Origin: Candidatus Fermentibacterota bacterium
GTDB lineage: Bacteria; Fermentibacterota; Fermentibacteria; Fermentibacterales; Fermentibacteraceae
Direction of reading: 5' to 3'
Length of the DNA: 54,091 bases
Assembly (NCBI GenBank): GCA_002748705.1
Contig: PDSZ01000050.1
Coordinates: 1 to 54,091 of the forward strand
The notes beneath the pieces are model-generated. The model was not told where the DNA came from, ran no database searches, and worked only from the letters and a program-made list of their open reading frames with translations. Both the position numbers and the translations under genes were made by a program. The number at the start of each line of letters is the position of its first letter. Positions within the stretch are counted from its first letter, which is position 1. Positions 35,673 to 44,187 of the stretch are shown piece by piece.

Positions 35673-36572
35673 ATGTTCAGAAAATTCAGACACAGATACC
35701 TGGAACCTGCAGCAGCATCCCTTCTGATAGCCGCAGGGAAATACTGCCCCAGATTCATTGCCCGTTTTGCAGCCCTGATCGGAGGCTTTGCCGCTGCTCC
35801 GTTTCTGGCTCGAAAGGGTTCCAGAATGGATGTAAATATTCGAAATGTGGCAGTTCCCCTTGGTCTGAAGGTCACTTCCCGAAAACTTGCAGGCAACATG
35901 ATGCTTGGATTCATGGATTTTCTGCGGAGTTCCCGTCTGTCAGATGAAAAATTCAGGGAGCTTGTTCAGGTCAGAGGAGCGGAACACCTGACAGGCGCCC
36001 TGAGAGAAGGCAAGGGTGTCATAGCAATAACAGCTCATTATTCCGCCTGGGAACTGATTCCCAGAGCGGTTTCTCTCCTTGGTGCTTCTGTGGGTGTTGT
36101 GGGCAGAAAGCTTTGGAATCCCCGTGTTTCCTCAGCTCTTGACAGGCTCAGGGCAGAACCGGGTATAGCCCTTGTAGATCGGGGGGCTCCAGCTACGGGA
36201 CTTATTCGGCTTTTAAGAAAGAACACAGCGGTGGGCATCCTGATTGATCAGGATACCATTACTGTGGAAAGCAGTTTTCAGCCTTTTCTGGGCCTTGCCG
36301 CAAGAACTCCTGTAGGCCCTGCAGGTATCGCCATCAGGTACGGTGTACCTATACTCACCCTTCATATAGCTTCAAGGGGTAAATCAGGGTATCTTCTCAC
36401 CATAGATCCGGTGTTTGATACTGATGATTTCACCGGTGCGAACGGTATTGAGCTGCTTACAGCAGAACTGAACAGAAGGATCGGAGAGTGGATAATTGAT
36501 GATCCGGATCAGTGGATCTGGTTTCATAAGCGCTGGGATCGTCGTCCTCCTGGGTCTTCTGGGCTGCGCTGA
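35673..36572 (+). CDS. Lipid A biosynthesis acyltransferase (LpxL/HtrB family)
   Basis: Membrane-associated transferase of 299 residues that adds a secondary acyl chain to Kdo-lipid A. The catalytic HX4E motif is present (ITAHYSAWE). Further family blocks are VGVVGRKLWNPRVSS, LIRLLRKNTAVGILIDQD, FLGLAARTPVGPAGIA and, at the end, DPDQWIWFHKRW. A weak hydrophobic N-terminus anchors it. The gene starts 8 bases after kdsD. Its 3' end overlaps the lptC-like gene by 74 bases in another frame, which is unusually long. Whether it acts as LpxL or LpxM cannot be decided from sequence alone. Confidence 0.9.
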   Translation: MFRKFRHRYLEPAAASLLIAAGKYCPRFIARFAALIGGFAAAPFLARKGSRMDVNIRNVAVPLGLKVTSRKLAGNMMLGFMDFLRSSRLSDEKFRELVQVRGAEHLTGALREGKGVIAITAHYSAWELIPRAVSLLGASVGVVGRKLWNPRVSSALDRLRAEPGIALVDRGAPATGLIRLLRKNTAVGILIDQDTITVESSFQPFLGLAARTPVGPAGIAIRYGVPILTLHIASRGKSGYLLTIDPVFDTDDFTGANGIELLTAELNRRIGEWIIDDPDQWIWFHKRWDRRPPGSSGLR

Positions 36573-37065
36573 GTCCCCGGACCGGTGGTCAGAGGAGACC
36601 GGACAGGTCCAGACTGTCTCAGGTGTCCGTCTGGTTCAGTCGGAAAAAGGTCTCAGAGAGTGGATGCTTACAGGGGACTCGGCTGTGTACCGGGAGGCGG
36701 ACAGCCTGCTTCTCATAACAAATGTAAACATAATTTTCTATGAGAATGACATTCCTGAAAGCAGTGTCAGAAGCGATACCGGTTCTTCAGATATGCTCAG
36801 CGGTGAAACCGTCCTCTGGGGAAGTGTTTTTGCAGAGAATGTGGATGGAAGAATACTGAGAACAGATCTGCTTAACTGGTCAGACTCACTGGAAACCTTT
36901 CAGACAGATTGCCTGGTGACATTCACGCTTCCTGAGAGCACAGGTACCACAACTCTTACCGGCAGGGGAGTGATACTTGATACAGGTTTGTCGGCAATTG
37001 GTGATATAACCGTTCATGAATCGTTCTCTGCGGTTACTGTAGGGGAGATACCGGTAGATGAATAG
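36499..37065 (+). CDS. lptC: LptC-like LPS-transport lipoprotein
   Basis: A 188-residue protein placed between the acyltransferase and lptA genes, where lptC lies in most bacteria. The signal ends in a lipobox (LLGLLGCAES), so here the protein is probably lipid-anchored rather than held by a helix as in E. coli. The mature part has the beta-jellyroll rhythm of LptC (LVQSEKGLREWMLTGDSAVY, LLITNVNIIFYE, LRTDLLNWSDSLETFQTD, TTTLTGRGVILDTGLSAIG). ATG 36499 is used, inside the preceding gene. It bridges LPS from the inner-membrane LptBFG pump to LptA. It overlaps lptA by 8 bases. Confidence 0.85.
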   Translation: MIRISGSGFISAGIVVLLGLLGCAESPDRWSEETGQVQTVSGVRLVQSEKGLREWMLTGDSAVYREADSLLLITNVNIIFYENDIPESSVRSDTGSSDMLSGETVLWGSVFAENVDGRILRTDLLNWSDSLETFQTDCLVTFTLPESTGTTTLTGRGVILDTGLSAIGDITVHESFSAVTVGEIPVDE

Positions 37066-38104
37066 GCTTTTTCCTGCACTTGTTCTGTCTGTAACCTGTT
37101 CAATGGCAGATGTTTTTACTGTTACAGCTGAACACGCTTCTTCAGTTACGCTGGAATCCGGCGAGCAGGTGCTTGAGCTGCAGGGTAATGTTCAGGTAAC
37201 CGATGATCAGGTTACTGTAGCATCTGATTCAGCAAAGGTCTATCAGCAGTCTGAAAAAGCAGAGTTCTACGGCAATGTGCAGGCTGAATCCGATACCCTC
37301 TCAGCAGAGGGTCGTTTTCTCTCCTATTCAAGACTTACCGGAGTGATGGTTCTCAGTGGTAATGCTGTGCTTACCGATGGAAACTCAATTCTCACAGCTG
37401 ATCAGGTTGACTGGTTCAGATTCAGAGACAAGGCAACAGCTAAAGGTTCAGTGGTTCTTCAGGGTGACTGGCTTGGAAATGTTGCCGGTGAATACGCACT
37501 TTATGACAGAGAAAGAGGCAGCCTTTTCGTTACAGTAGACCCTGTACTAACAAGGGTAGAGGAAAATGATACAACAGTTATAACCGCTGACAGGCTTGAG
37601 TTCTTTCAGGATGGAGAGAGGGCTGAAGCACAGGGAAATGCTGTGGTCTCCATGTCAGAGAGGGATGTTACTGCGTCAAGTGAATACCTGAGATACTATG
37701 GAGAAGAGGAGAGAATGGAGCTTATAGGTTCTCCTGTTATTAATGCAGAGGACGGTCAGCTGTTTGGAGACTGGATGGAAGGTCTCACAGGCAGCGACGG
37801 AGGTCTGGAATTCCTGAGAATTGAGGGAGCGGCATCAGGTCACATGGAGCAGGATTCAACTCTTGTGGATTTCAACTCCCAGAGAGCCGAGTTCGCTTTT
37901 ACCGGTTCAGGTGATCTGGACAGCCTTCTTCTTCAGGGAAGTGCGGTTCTTAACATATTCGGGGAAGACTCGGTTCGAACTGAAGCCAATACCATTCACG
38001 CGGAGAACATTACCATACTTTTCTCCGATGGCGAAGCTGAGCAGGTAAAGGCATCGGGAACCGTTAGAGGAACTTACAGCTGGACTGGGGAGATGCGTGA
38101 CTGA
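37058..38104 (+). CDS. lptA: LptA/OstA periplasmic LPS bridge, about twice the usual length
   Basis: A 348-residue periplasmic protein with a signal peptide ([15 protein letters not shown]). Most of it is OstA-type beta-jellyroll repeats ([77 protein letters not shown]), each strand pair ending in a Gly-Asn or Gly-x-Val turn. E. coli LptA is about 185 residues, so this chain could span the periplasm with fewer copies. It overlaps lptB by 8 bases. LptD, LptE, LptF and LptG are not in the window. Confidence 0.9.
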   Translation: MNRLFPALVLSVTCSMADVFTVTAEHASSVTLESGEQVLELQGNVQVTDDQVTVASDSAKVYQQSEKAEFYGNVQAESDTLSAEGRFLSYSRLTGVMVLSGNAVLTDGNSILTADQVDWFRFRDKATAKGSVVLQGDWLGNVAGEYALYDRERGSLFVTVDPVLTRVEENDTTVITADRLEFFQDGERAEAQGNAVVSMSERDVTASSEYLRYYGEEERMELIGSPVINAEDGQLFGDWMEGLTGSDGGLEFLRIEGAASGHMEQDSTLVDFNSQRAEFAFTGSGDLDSLLLQGSAVLNIFGEDSVRTEANTIHAENITILFSDGEAEQVKASGTVRGTYSWTGEMRD

Positions 38105-38840
38105 CAGAGACAGCCGGGCGAAGGTTCTTGAAGCCAGAGATCTGGTTAAGAAGTACAGAAAGAGAAAAGTTGTAAACGGCGTAAGCCTCAAGGTGCGCCG
38201 TGGTGAAATAGTCGGTCTTCTTGGCCCTAACGGTGCAGGCAAGACCACCACTTTCTATCAGATAGTAGGATTCATAAAGCCTGATGGCGGAAGTGTTTTT
38301 CTTGATGATACAGAGGTTACAAGGCTGCCTATGTACAAGAGGGCCAGGCTGGGGCTGGGCTATCTTCCACAGGAATCCAGCGTTTTCAGAAAGATGACAG
38401 TGGAAGACAACCTGATGTGCATACTGGAAACCGCAAAACTTTCAAGAAAAGAACGGAAACAGAAGCAGGAGCAGCTTCTGGAGGAACTTGGCATCACAAG
38501 GGTTTCAAAACAGAAGGCATACACCCTTTCCGGTGGAGAGCGGCGACGGGTTGAAATAGCCAGGGCTCTGGTTACTGATCCTGGATTCCTTCTGCTGGAT
38601 GAGCCCTTTGCAGGAATAGATCCCATTGCTGTTGCCGAGATTCAGGGGATTATTCGAACACTTGCAGAGAGGGGTCTTGGGGTTCTTATAACTGACCACA
38701 GTGTCAGAGAGACCCTTGCGATCACCGACAGGGCTTACATCATGTTTGATGGAAGAGTTCTTATCTCCGGTTCAGCAGAGGAACTGGCAAACGACCCTGA
38801 AGCCAGAAAGATATATCTGGGCGAGAGGTTCAGGTTGTAG
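38097..38840 (+). CDS. lptB: LPS export ABC transporter ATPase
   Basis: Cytoplasmic ATPase of 247 residues that drives extraction of LPS from the inner membrane with LptFG. All ABC motifs are present: Walker [12 protein letters not shown]-loop [17 protein letters not shown], signature [15 protein letters not shown], Walker [13 protein letters not shown] and the switch His in [10 protein letters not shown]. The tail IYLGERFRL is diagnostic for LptB. It starts at GTG with GGGGAG upstream, inside the end of lptA, and is followed one base later by rpoN, the same neighbour as in Proteobacteria. Confidence 0.97.
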   Translation: MTDRDSRAKVLEARDLVKKYRKRKVVNGVSLKVRRGEIVGLLGPNGAGKTTTFYQIVGFIKPDGGSVFLDDTEVTRLPMYKRARLGLGYLPQESSVFRKMTVEDNLMCILETAKLSRKERKQKQEQLLEELGITRVSKQKAYTLSGGERRRVEIARALVTDPGFLLLDEPFAGIDPIAVAEIQGIIRTLAERGLGVLITDHSVRETLAITDRAYIMFDGRVLISGSAEELANDPEARKIYLGERFRL

Positions 38841-38841
38841 A

Positions 38842-40251
38842 ATGCCTGAACTCAGCACCCATCTCAAGCTTACACAGACCCAGAAACTGGCAATGACCCA
38901 GACCCTCAGGCAGCAGCTTGAGATTCTTCAGATGCCCTCAATGGAGCTTGACAGCCTTATAGCCACTGAGCTTGCGGAAAATCCCCTTCTGGAGCAGGAG
39001 GGAAGCAGTTCTGACATCACAGAGGGAGCGGAAAACAACGATGCCGCTGATGAAGAACCTGAAAGGCCTGATGCTTCAGAAGATGATCCTCTGGACATTC
39101 TCAGGGAGATAGATGAAAACCTGGGAACAATGCCTTCAACCCGCTACGATGATCAGGATCAGTGGCATCCTGAAGCGGTTGAACCTGTAACCCTGAGCAG
39201 CTACCTTCTAAAGCAGATAAACACCATTGATATGAACAGAGAAACTGAAGATGCCTGTACATATGTAATCTACTCCCTGGACAGGCATGGCCTTCTCAGT
39301 CTGCCTGAGAACGAATTGAGAGCAGGATGGGAGGGAAAACAGGATATTCTTGACAGAGCAGTTAAGGCAGTTCGCACACTTGACCCTCCGGGAGTTGCCC
39401 AGACCTCTGCCAGGGATGCTCTTCTCTTTCAGCTGAGGAAGAAAGAGGGGCAGAGAGCGCGAAAGACCATAGAGTACAGAATGATAGAACGGTGTTTCCA
39501 TCACATTGCTTCCCGAAAAATACTGGCGATTTCTTCTGAGATGGGCATTACTCCCCATGAAGTTGAGGAGACCATTGAAAAGATAAGGTCGCTGAATCCC
39601 TGGCCTGGATCGGAGTTCTCAGGCAGTTCCGGCAGCTCTGTTATTCCTGATGTGATCATAGAGAAGCATAACGGCAAGTTTCTGGTCTTTCTCAATGACA
39701 ACCGTTTCCCTCACCTTACCATCAGCAGCAGGAACAGACGAATACTGGAGTCTCCTTCTACAGGCTCAACTGAGCGGGATTATGTACGAAGGAAGTTTCG
39801 AAAGGCAAACTGGTTCATAAAGGCCATAAGGCAGAGGCAGCAGACTGTAACCAGAATAGCATGGTTTATCGCAGGAAGGCAGCAGGGCTTCCTTGAGAGC
39901 GGTGTTGATTCTCTGGTGCCCCTTACCCTTCAGGAAGCAGCTGAGGAGCTTGGATATAACCAGTCCACGATAAGCAGGGCGATTAACGGAAAGTATGTCC
40001 AGTCTCCACAGGGAATACATGAAATGAGATACTACTTCAGCAGAGGAAGTTCCGACAGGAATGTCAGCGCAGTCCAGGTGAAAGAGGAGATAAAGAGAAT
40101 TATATCATCTGAAGACAGCAGTCAGCCTTACAGCGATGAGAGAATTGCTGAGATGCTTGAATCTTCAGGAACAAAGATTAAGAGGAGAACGGTAGCTAAT
40201 TACCGGAAACAGTTGGATATACCTGGCGCCAGAAAAAGACGGCGCTTCTAA
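38842..40251 (+). CDS. rpoN: RNA polymerase sigma-54 factor
   Basis: Alternative sigma factor of 469 residues that needs an AAA+ activator to open promoters. Region I with the Gln-rich activator-interaction helix is present (LTQTQKLAMTQTLRQQLEILQM, then LIATELAENPLLEQE). An acidic region II follows (EPERPDASEDDP). The core-binding domain contains LNPWPGSEF. The HTH is QEAAEELGYNQSTISRAING, and the RpoN box is RRTVANYRKQL. ATG 38842 follows the lptB stop by one base. No sigma-54 activator or obvious -24/-12 promoter was found in this window, so its regulon is elsewhere. Confidence 0.97.
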   Translation: MPELSTHLKLTQTQKLAMTQTLRQQLEILQMPSMELDSLIATELAENPLLEQEGSSSDITEGAENNDAADEEPERPDASEDDPLDILREIDENLGTMPSTRYDDQDQWHPEAVEPVTLSSYLLKQINTIDMNRETEDACTYVIYSLDRHGLLSLPENELRAGWEGKQDILDRAVKAVRTLDPPGVAQTSARDALLFQLRKKEGQRARKTIEYRMIERCFHHIASRKILAISSEMGITPHEVEETIEKIRSLNPWPGSEFSGSSGSSVIPDVIIEKHNGKFLVFLNDNRFPHLTISSRNRRILESPSTGSTERDYVRRKFRKANWFIKAIRQRQQTVTRIAWFIAGRQQGFLESGVDSLVPLTLQEAAEELGYNQSTISRAINGKYVQSPQGIHEMRYYFSRGSSDRNVSAVQVKEEIKRIISSEDSSQPYSDERIAEMLESSGTKIKRRTVANYRKQLDIPGARKRRRF

Positions 40252-40260
40252 GGGGATTGG

Positions 40261-41646
40261 ATGAGCAGCGAAACCTTCAAGGGTTACAGGGGAATAACCA
40301 GAAAAGTAATGGAGAAACTGGGCATCAGTGTGTGGGACGATGTTGTTCTCACAGCAGGAAAGAATGTCTTCAAGGGAGTTGTTCTTCCCAGAAGCGAGAC
40401 TGCCGATGCAAACCATATAGTTCTTAAGCTGGCAACAGGCTACAACATAGGTATTTCAGCCGACAAGATAACATCTGTTGAGGTTAAGGGCTCCAGGGAG
40501 GCCCATTATCAGATTCCTGAACAGGAGTTTCCGTATGATCCTGAAAATCCCAATGTGAAGCTTCTGGGAACAGGAGGCACCATAGCAAGCCGCCTGGATT
40601 ACAAAACAGGCGCAGTGATACCTGCATTCTCCCCTGGGGAACTCTACGGTGCTGTCCCTGAACTTGCTGATATCTGCAATCTTGAAACTGAGAAACTCTT
40701 CGGTATCTTCAGTGAAGACATGGGACCCAGGCAGTACATCACTCTTGCAGAAGCCATTGGACGAGAGATCAGGAACGGAGTGGACGGCATAATGATCGGC
40801 CACGGCACCGATACTCTGAGCCATACTGCCGCTGCACTTACCTACATGTGCCAGAACCTTCCTGTTCCTGTTGTTCTTGTGGGCAGTCAGCGCTCCAGTG
40901 ACCGTCCGTCCAGTGACGCAGCGCTGAATCTTATTCATGCTGCCAGAACTGCTGCATACTTTGACGCTGCCGAGGTGGTGGTCTGCATGTTCGGCCCTAC
41001 AAGCGACCAGTACGGCCTTCTTCACCGTGGCCCACAGGTAAGGAAGATGCACTCAAGCTACAGAAGCACCTTCAGGACCATTGGAGACAGGCCTCTTGCA
41101 ATGGTTGACAGAGAGAGTTTCAAGTTTCTGAAGGAAGACTATGTAAAGAGGGACAAGACCAGAAAGCCCCTTATCCGTCCTGTGTTTGAGGAAAAGGTCG
41201 GCATGGTCTACTACTACCCGAACATGCAGCCGAACATGATAGACTCCATGGTTGATAACGGCTACAGGGGAATTGTCATCGCAGGCACCGGTCTCGGTCA
41301 TGTGAACAAGGCTCTCTACGATCCAATACAGAGGGCAACTGAAAAGGGTGTTCACATCTTCATGACAGTACAGACCCTCTGGGGCTATGCCCAGATGTAT
41401 GTTTACGACACAGGAAGGCTTCTGATGCAGAGAGGTGTTGTTCCTCTGGCCAACATGCTTCCTGAGGCTGCATACATAAAGCTGGGCTGGGCCATGGGAG
41501 TAACCGACGATCCTGAAGAGGTCAGAAAGCTGATGCTTACACCTGTAGGAGGTGACATAACCGAAAGTGAACCTCCTGACGGTTACATTGTTCTTCAGGG
41601 CGGCGTACCTGAAGTGGAACACATTTTTGAAGGCATCAACAGATAG
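40261..41646 (+). CDS. gatD: GatD-type glutamyl-tRNA(Gln) amidotransferase subunit D
   Basis: A 461-residue asparaginase-like protein. The N-terminal 90 residues form the small beta domain special to GatD (GISVWDDVVLTAGKN, FKGVVLPRSE, LKLATGYNIGI). Then comes the L-asparaginase fold with TGGTIASRLDYKTGAV (catalytic Thr), GHGTDTLSHTAAAL and GSQRSSDRPSSDAALNL. LLHRGPQVRKMHSSYRSTFR is a GatD hallmark absent from plain asparaginases. GatD releases ammonia from glutamine for GatE, which amidates Glu-tRNA(Gln). GatDE is classically archaeal; no gatE is seen here. It follows rpoN by 9 bases, with AAGGGG before the ATG. Confidence 0.88.
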   Translation: MSSETFKGYRGITRKVMEKLGISVWDDVVLTAGKNVFKGVVLPRSETADANHIVLKLATGYNIGISADKITSVEVKGSREAHYQIPEQEFPYDPENPNVKLLGTGGTIASRLDYKTGAVIPAFSPGELYGAVPELADICNLETEKLFGIFSEDMGPRQYITLAEAIGREIRNGVDGIMIGHGTDTLSHTAAALTYMCQNLPVPVVLVGSQRSSDRPSSDAALNLIHAARTAAYFDAAEVVVCMFGPTSDQYGLLHRGPQVRKMHSSYRSTFRTIGDRPLAMVDRESFKFLKEDYVKRDKTRKPLIRPVFEEKVGMVYYYPNMQPNMIDSMVDNGYRGIVIAGTGLGHVNKALYDPIQRATEKGVHIFMTVQTLWGYAQMYVYDTGRLLMQRGVVPLANMLPEAAYIKLGWAMGVTDDPEEVRKLMLTPVGGDITESEPPDGYIVLQGGVPEVEHIFEGINR

Positions 41647-41658
41647 GCAGAGGAAGAT

Positions 41659-42153
41659 ATGAAAACAAGCCTGGAACTTGAAGCAGTGCAACTCAGTTTC
41701 CCTGAAGGCTGCAACATAATTCTCGGACAGTCACACTTCATCAAGACAGTGGAAGACCTTTACGAAGCTGTTGCAGGAACCATTCCAGGAAGCCCCTTCG
41801 GATTGGCATTCAGCGAGGCCTCAGGCCCAAGGCTTATTCGCAGCGACGGAAATGACCTTGAACTGAAAAAAACAGCGGAAGACAATCTGAAGGCCATCGG
41901 AGCAGGACACTGCTTCATGGTTGTTCTTGGAGAGGCTTTTCCAATACAGGTTCTGAACAGAATCAAGTCTGTGCCGGAGGTGTGCGGTATTTTCTGCGCC
42001 ACTGCCAATCTGGTTCAGGTAATTGTTGCCGGAACTGAACAGGGCAGAGGCATTCTCGGTGTAATAGACGGAGAATCTCCTACTGCCGTTGAGTGCAGTG
42101 AGGATGTCAAAGCCCGTATTGAGCTTCTGAAAAGGTTCGGCTACAAGCGCTGA
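41659..42153 (+). CDS. Adenosine-specific kinase (DUF355/Adenosine_kin)
   Basis: A 164-residue protein of the PF04008 family, for which adenosine phosphorylation is reported in an archaeal member. Conserved blocks: CNIILGQSHFIKTVEDLYEA, FGLAFSEASGPRLIRSDGND, LKAIGAGHCFMVVLGEAFP, PEVCGIFCATANLVQVIVA, TEQGRGILGVIDGESP. The length is normal for the family. The family is common in Archaea and thermophiles and patchy in Bacteria. It lies 12 bases after gatD, likely cotranscribed, so the two may have arrived together. It ends the long plus-strand run that began at kdsB. Confidence 0.92.
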   Translation: MKTSLELEAVQLSFPEGCNIILGQSHFIKTVEDLYEAVAGTIPGSPFGLAFSEASGPRLIRSDGNDLELKKTAEDNLKAIGAGHCFMVVLGEAFPIQVLNRIKSVPEVCGIFCATANLVQVIVAGTEQGRGILGVIDGESPTAVECSEDVKARIELLKRFGYKR

Positions 42154-42780
42154 GCAGTAACCGTTCATTAAATCGTTTCAGAACCTGAGCAGTTTCTGAA
42201 CCAAAACAGCAGGCAGGCTGGCGTCTGAAGACTGTTCAGAGTCTTAATTCTTTAAGTCGAGGGCTGGAAGACAAGAGTTATCAACCGGGCAATTCCAGTT
42301 ATGGAATCGTAATATCAGTATATTCGTGCCAACTGTAACAGACAACTGTAGTTTCATGTATTCATACTCATAACAGGAAACAGTATCATTTCTCTGTCAG
42401 AATGCCCTTAATTCAACATAAAAGCATTTAAAGTTCTTAAATAGTAATTTATCTGATTAAATCTTAGCTGTTGAGCGTGCCGTCGTGCTCTGCTTTTCCT
42501 GAAATCATAGAGCTTCAGCGTTTACCTGGCTCTCCTGTATTCGGATTCTCTGTACCAGGCTGGAATATCTCAGCTCTGTACTATAATGATCCGGTCCCTG
42601 TAATTCAGGGGCAGAAAAACCGGTAGTGTACGATTGGCAGAACAGGCAGATTATGTAAATTATCTGAAAAGAGAGTTTCAGAATGGAATTGATATATTGA
42701 CCCGCCGCCGGATGTTCTGCATAGTCATATCGTTAACATGAAAGAAGCTCTATTTTGGAGCAAGCAAAGGAGGAGCAACC
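42154..42780. other. Long AT-rich intergenic region
   Basis: 627 bases without a credible gene between the gatD unit and the V4R-like gene. The middle part (about 42400-42470) is very AT-rich. No terminator hairpin, CRISPR-like repeat or RNA fold that I can identify by eye. It probably contains the promoter for the gene at 42781, which has a strong ribosome-binding site; the sequence around 42690-42700 (GATATATTGACC) is a weak candidate. Confidence 0.4.
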
Positions 42781-43215
42781 ATGGCAGATCCGAGAGACAT
42801 GATACTGGGCGAGATTCAGGTGGCAGCTTCAAAGGCGATGGGAAGCTCTGCAGGGGCTATGATGAGACAGGCAGGGCTGAAAGCCTCCCACAAAATATGG
42901 CCTGAGCTTCCTGCAGGTCTCTCTGTGGAAGAAGCCGGAAAAATCATGCGGGAAGGTATTAGCGGAATCAAGGGTTTCGGCAGTTTTTCTGCCTGTGAAG
43001 AGGACGGTCTGGTGAAAATAGCGTTTTCCGACTGTTATTTTGCATCATTATCAGCTGATTCAGGCCAGCCATGCGGACAGCAGCCAATTTGCTATTTCGG
43101 ATTCGGCCTTGTTGAGGAAACTCTTGCAAGGCTTACAGGAAAAAGAACAAAAGTTGAGCTGATCAGCAGGGATGAAGCCAATGGTGTGTGTCATGAAACA
43201 GCGACTCCAAGATAA
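42781..43215 (+). CDS. Small Cys-containing V4R-like protein
   Basis: A 144-residue soluble protein with strong AAGGAGGAG before the ATG. The C-terminal half (YFGFGLVEETLARLTGKRTKVEL then ISRDEANGVCHE) has the layout of V4R/hydrocarbon-binding domains, where a FG-x2-E helix is followed by a Cys near a Gly and a final Cys-x-F/H. Five Cys occur (SACEED, FSDCYF, QPCGQQPICYF, GVCHET), suggesting metal or ligand binding. The N-terminal helices (MMRQAGLKASHKIWP) also fit V4R proteins. V4R domains bind small hydrophobic ligands in methanogenesis and photosynthesis regulators. It stands alone, so its role here is unknown. Confidence 0.5.
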   Translation: MADPRDMILGEIQVAASKAMGSSAGAMMRQAGLKASHKIWPELPAGLSVEEAGKIMREGISGIKGFGSFSACEEDGLVKIAFSDCYFASLSADSGQPCGQQPICYFGFGLVEETLARLTGKRTKVELISRDEANGVCHETATPR

Positions 43216-43719
43216 ATTTTCCTTGCAGAGCTGGAGTATTCAATGTTGTTGTATCTTCAGTATTAAACACAGAGGAAGATGTGCCTTGCCTGTAAAATGC
43301 AGCAGTTAAGCCCTTCCAGAGCAGTTTGTACTGCGGGAATTGTCTCTTTCTGATTCCACATGTGCTGACAGTTCATAACTGATATGTTTTCGGCATAATG
43401 GCTGCATAGGCAGCCTGGTTTTTATTCTCCGGTTTGGCGGCTGCGCTGCTTTAAATTATAAACTTCAGCTGCAAACTGTTGAGCTTCCACTTCAGTTGTT
43501 TCTCATTTTCAGGCAGCTGTGCTATGCGATTTTGTTTTCTGAAAACCTGTACCTCTGTTGGTAATTGTTTACAGTTATTCTGATTTGTATTGCATTGGAT
43601 AATGGTGCAGCAGGTTGGAATAGTTGTGGTGTTGTCAGCAGCTGCCCTGGGAGAGTTTGCCACTTTTTCCCGCGCGTTTCTCAGGGTTCAGAATATCGTC
43701 CTGTGAAGGGGGCCGGAAC
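43216..43719. other. Intergenic stretch, no gene seen
   Basis: 504 bases with no frame that has a plausible start, binding site and domain. The start of the MaoC gene at 43720 is well defined, so the open frame running upstream of it (from 43624) is not coding. No hairpin with a T-run found. Confidence 0.4.
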
Positions 43720-44187
43720 ATGAAAAATGTAACAATCATATCGTCACATGACGATCTTGCGGCGCTTCTTGGAGAGGAAGTCGGCCGCTCAAACTGGCGT
43801 TTAATTCCCCAGGAAATGATAAATGCCTTTGCTGACGCAACAGGCGATTACCAGTGGATACACACTGATACAAAGAGGTCTGCTGAAGAGTCACCTTACG
43901 GTAAGACAATTGCCCACGGTTTTCTTGCGGTATCACTTCTGCCTTCGCTGCTGGATGAGATAATTGAGGTGCGAAACTCAAAACTAACTGTGAACTATGC
44001 CATGGAGAACCTCAGGTTCGGAACACCTGTGCTTGTAAACAGCAGAGTGCGGCTGATTCTCACGGTTGAGAACATCAGGGATCTTCGAGGTACCACAAGG
44101 GTAACTTTCGGAGTGACCCTTGAGATTGAGGGAGAGAAAAAACCGGCATACAAGGGAAATGTGGTTCTTCTCTATCATTTCAAATAG
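43720..44187 (+). CDS. MaoC-family hotdog-fold dehydratase
   Basis: A 155-residue enzyme of the (R)-specific enoyl-CoA hydratase/MaoC class. The active-site block is clear: FADATGDYQWIHTD (catalytic Asp and His, hydratase motif) followed by SPYGKTIAHGFLAVSLLP. The C-terminus has the usual beta-strands (VLVNSRVRLILTVENIRD, KPAYKGNVVLLYHF). ATG 43720 with GAAGGGGG upstream. It converges on the epimerase-like gene with a 13-base overlap. In acyl-chain metabolism it could supply (R)-3-hydroxyacyl-CoA or hydrate enoyl chains; a link to the neighbouring sphingolipid genes is only positional. Confidence 0.92.
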   Translation: MKNVTIISSHDDLAALLGEEVGRSNWRLIPQEMINAFADATGDYQWIHTDTKRSAEESPYGKTIAHGFLAVSLLPSLLDEIIEVRNSKLTVNYAMENLRFGTPVLVNSRVRLILTVENIRDLRGTTRVTFGVTLEIEGEKKPAYKGNVVLLYHFK

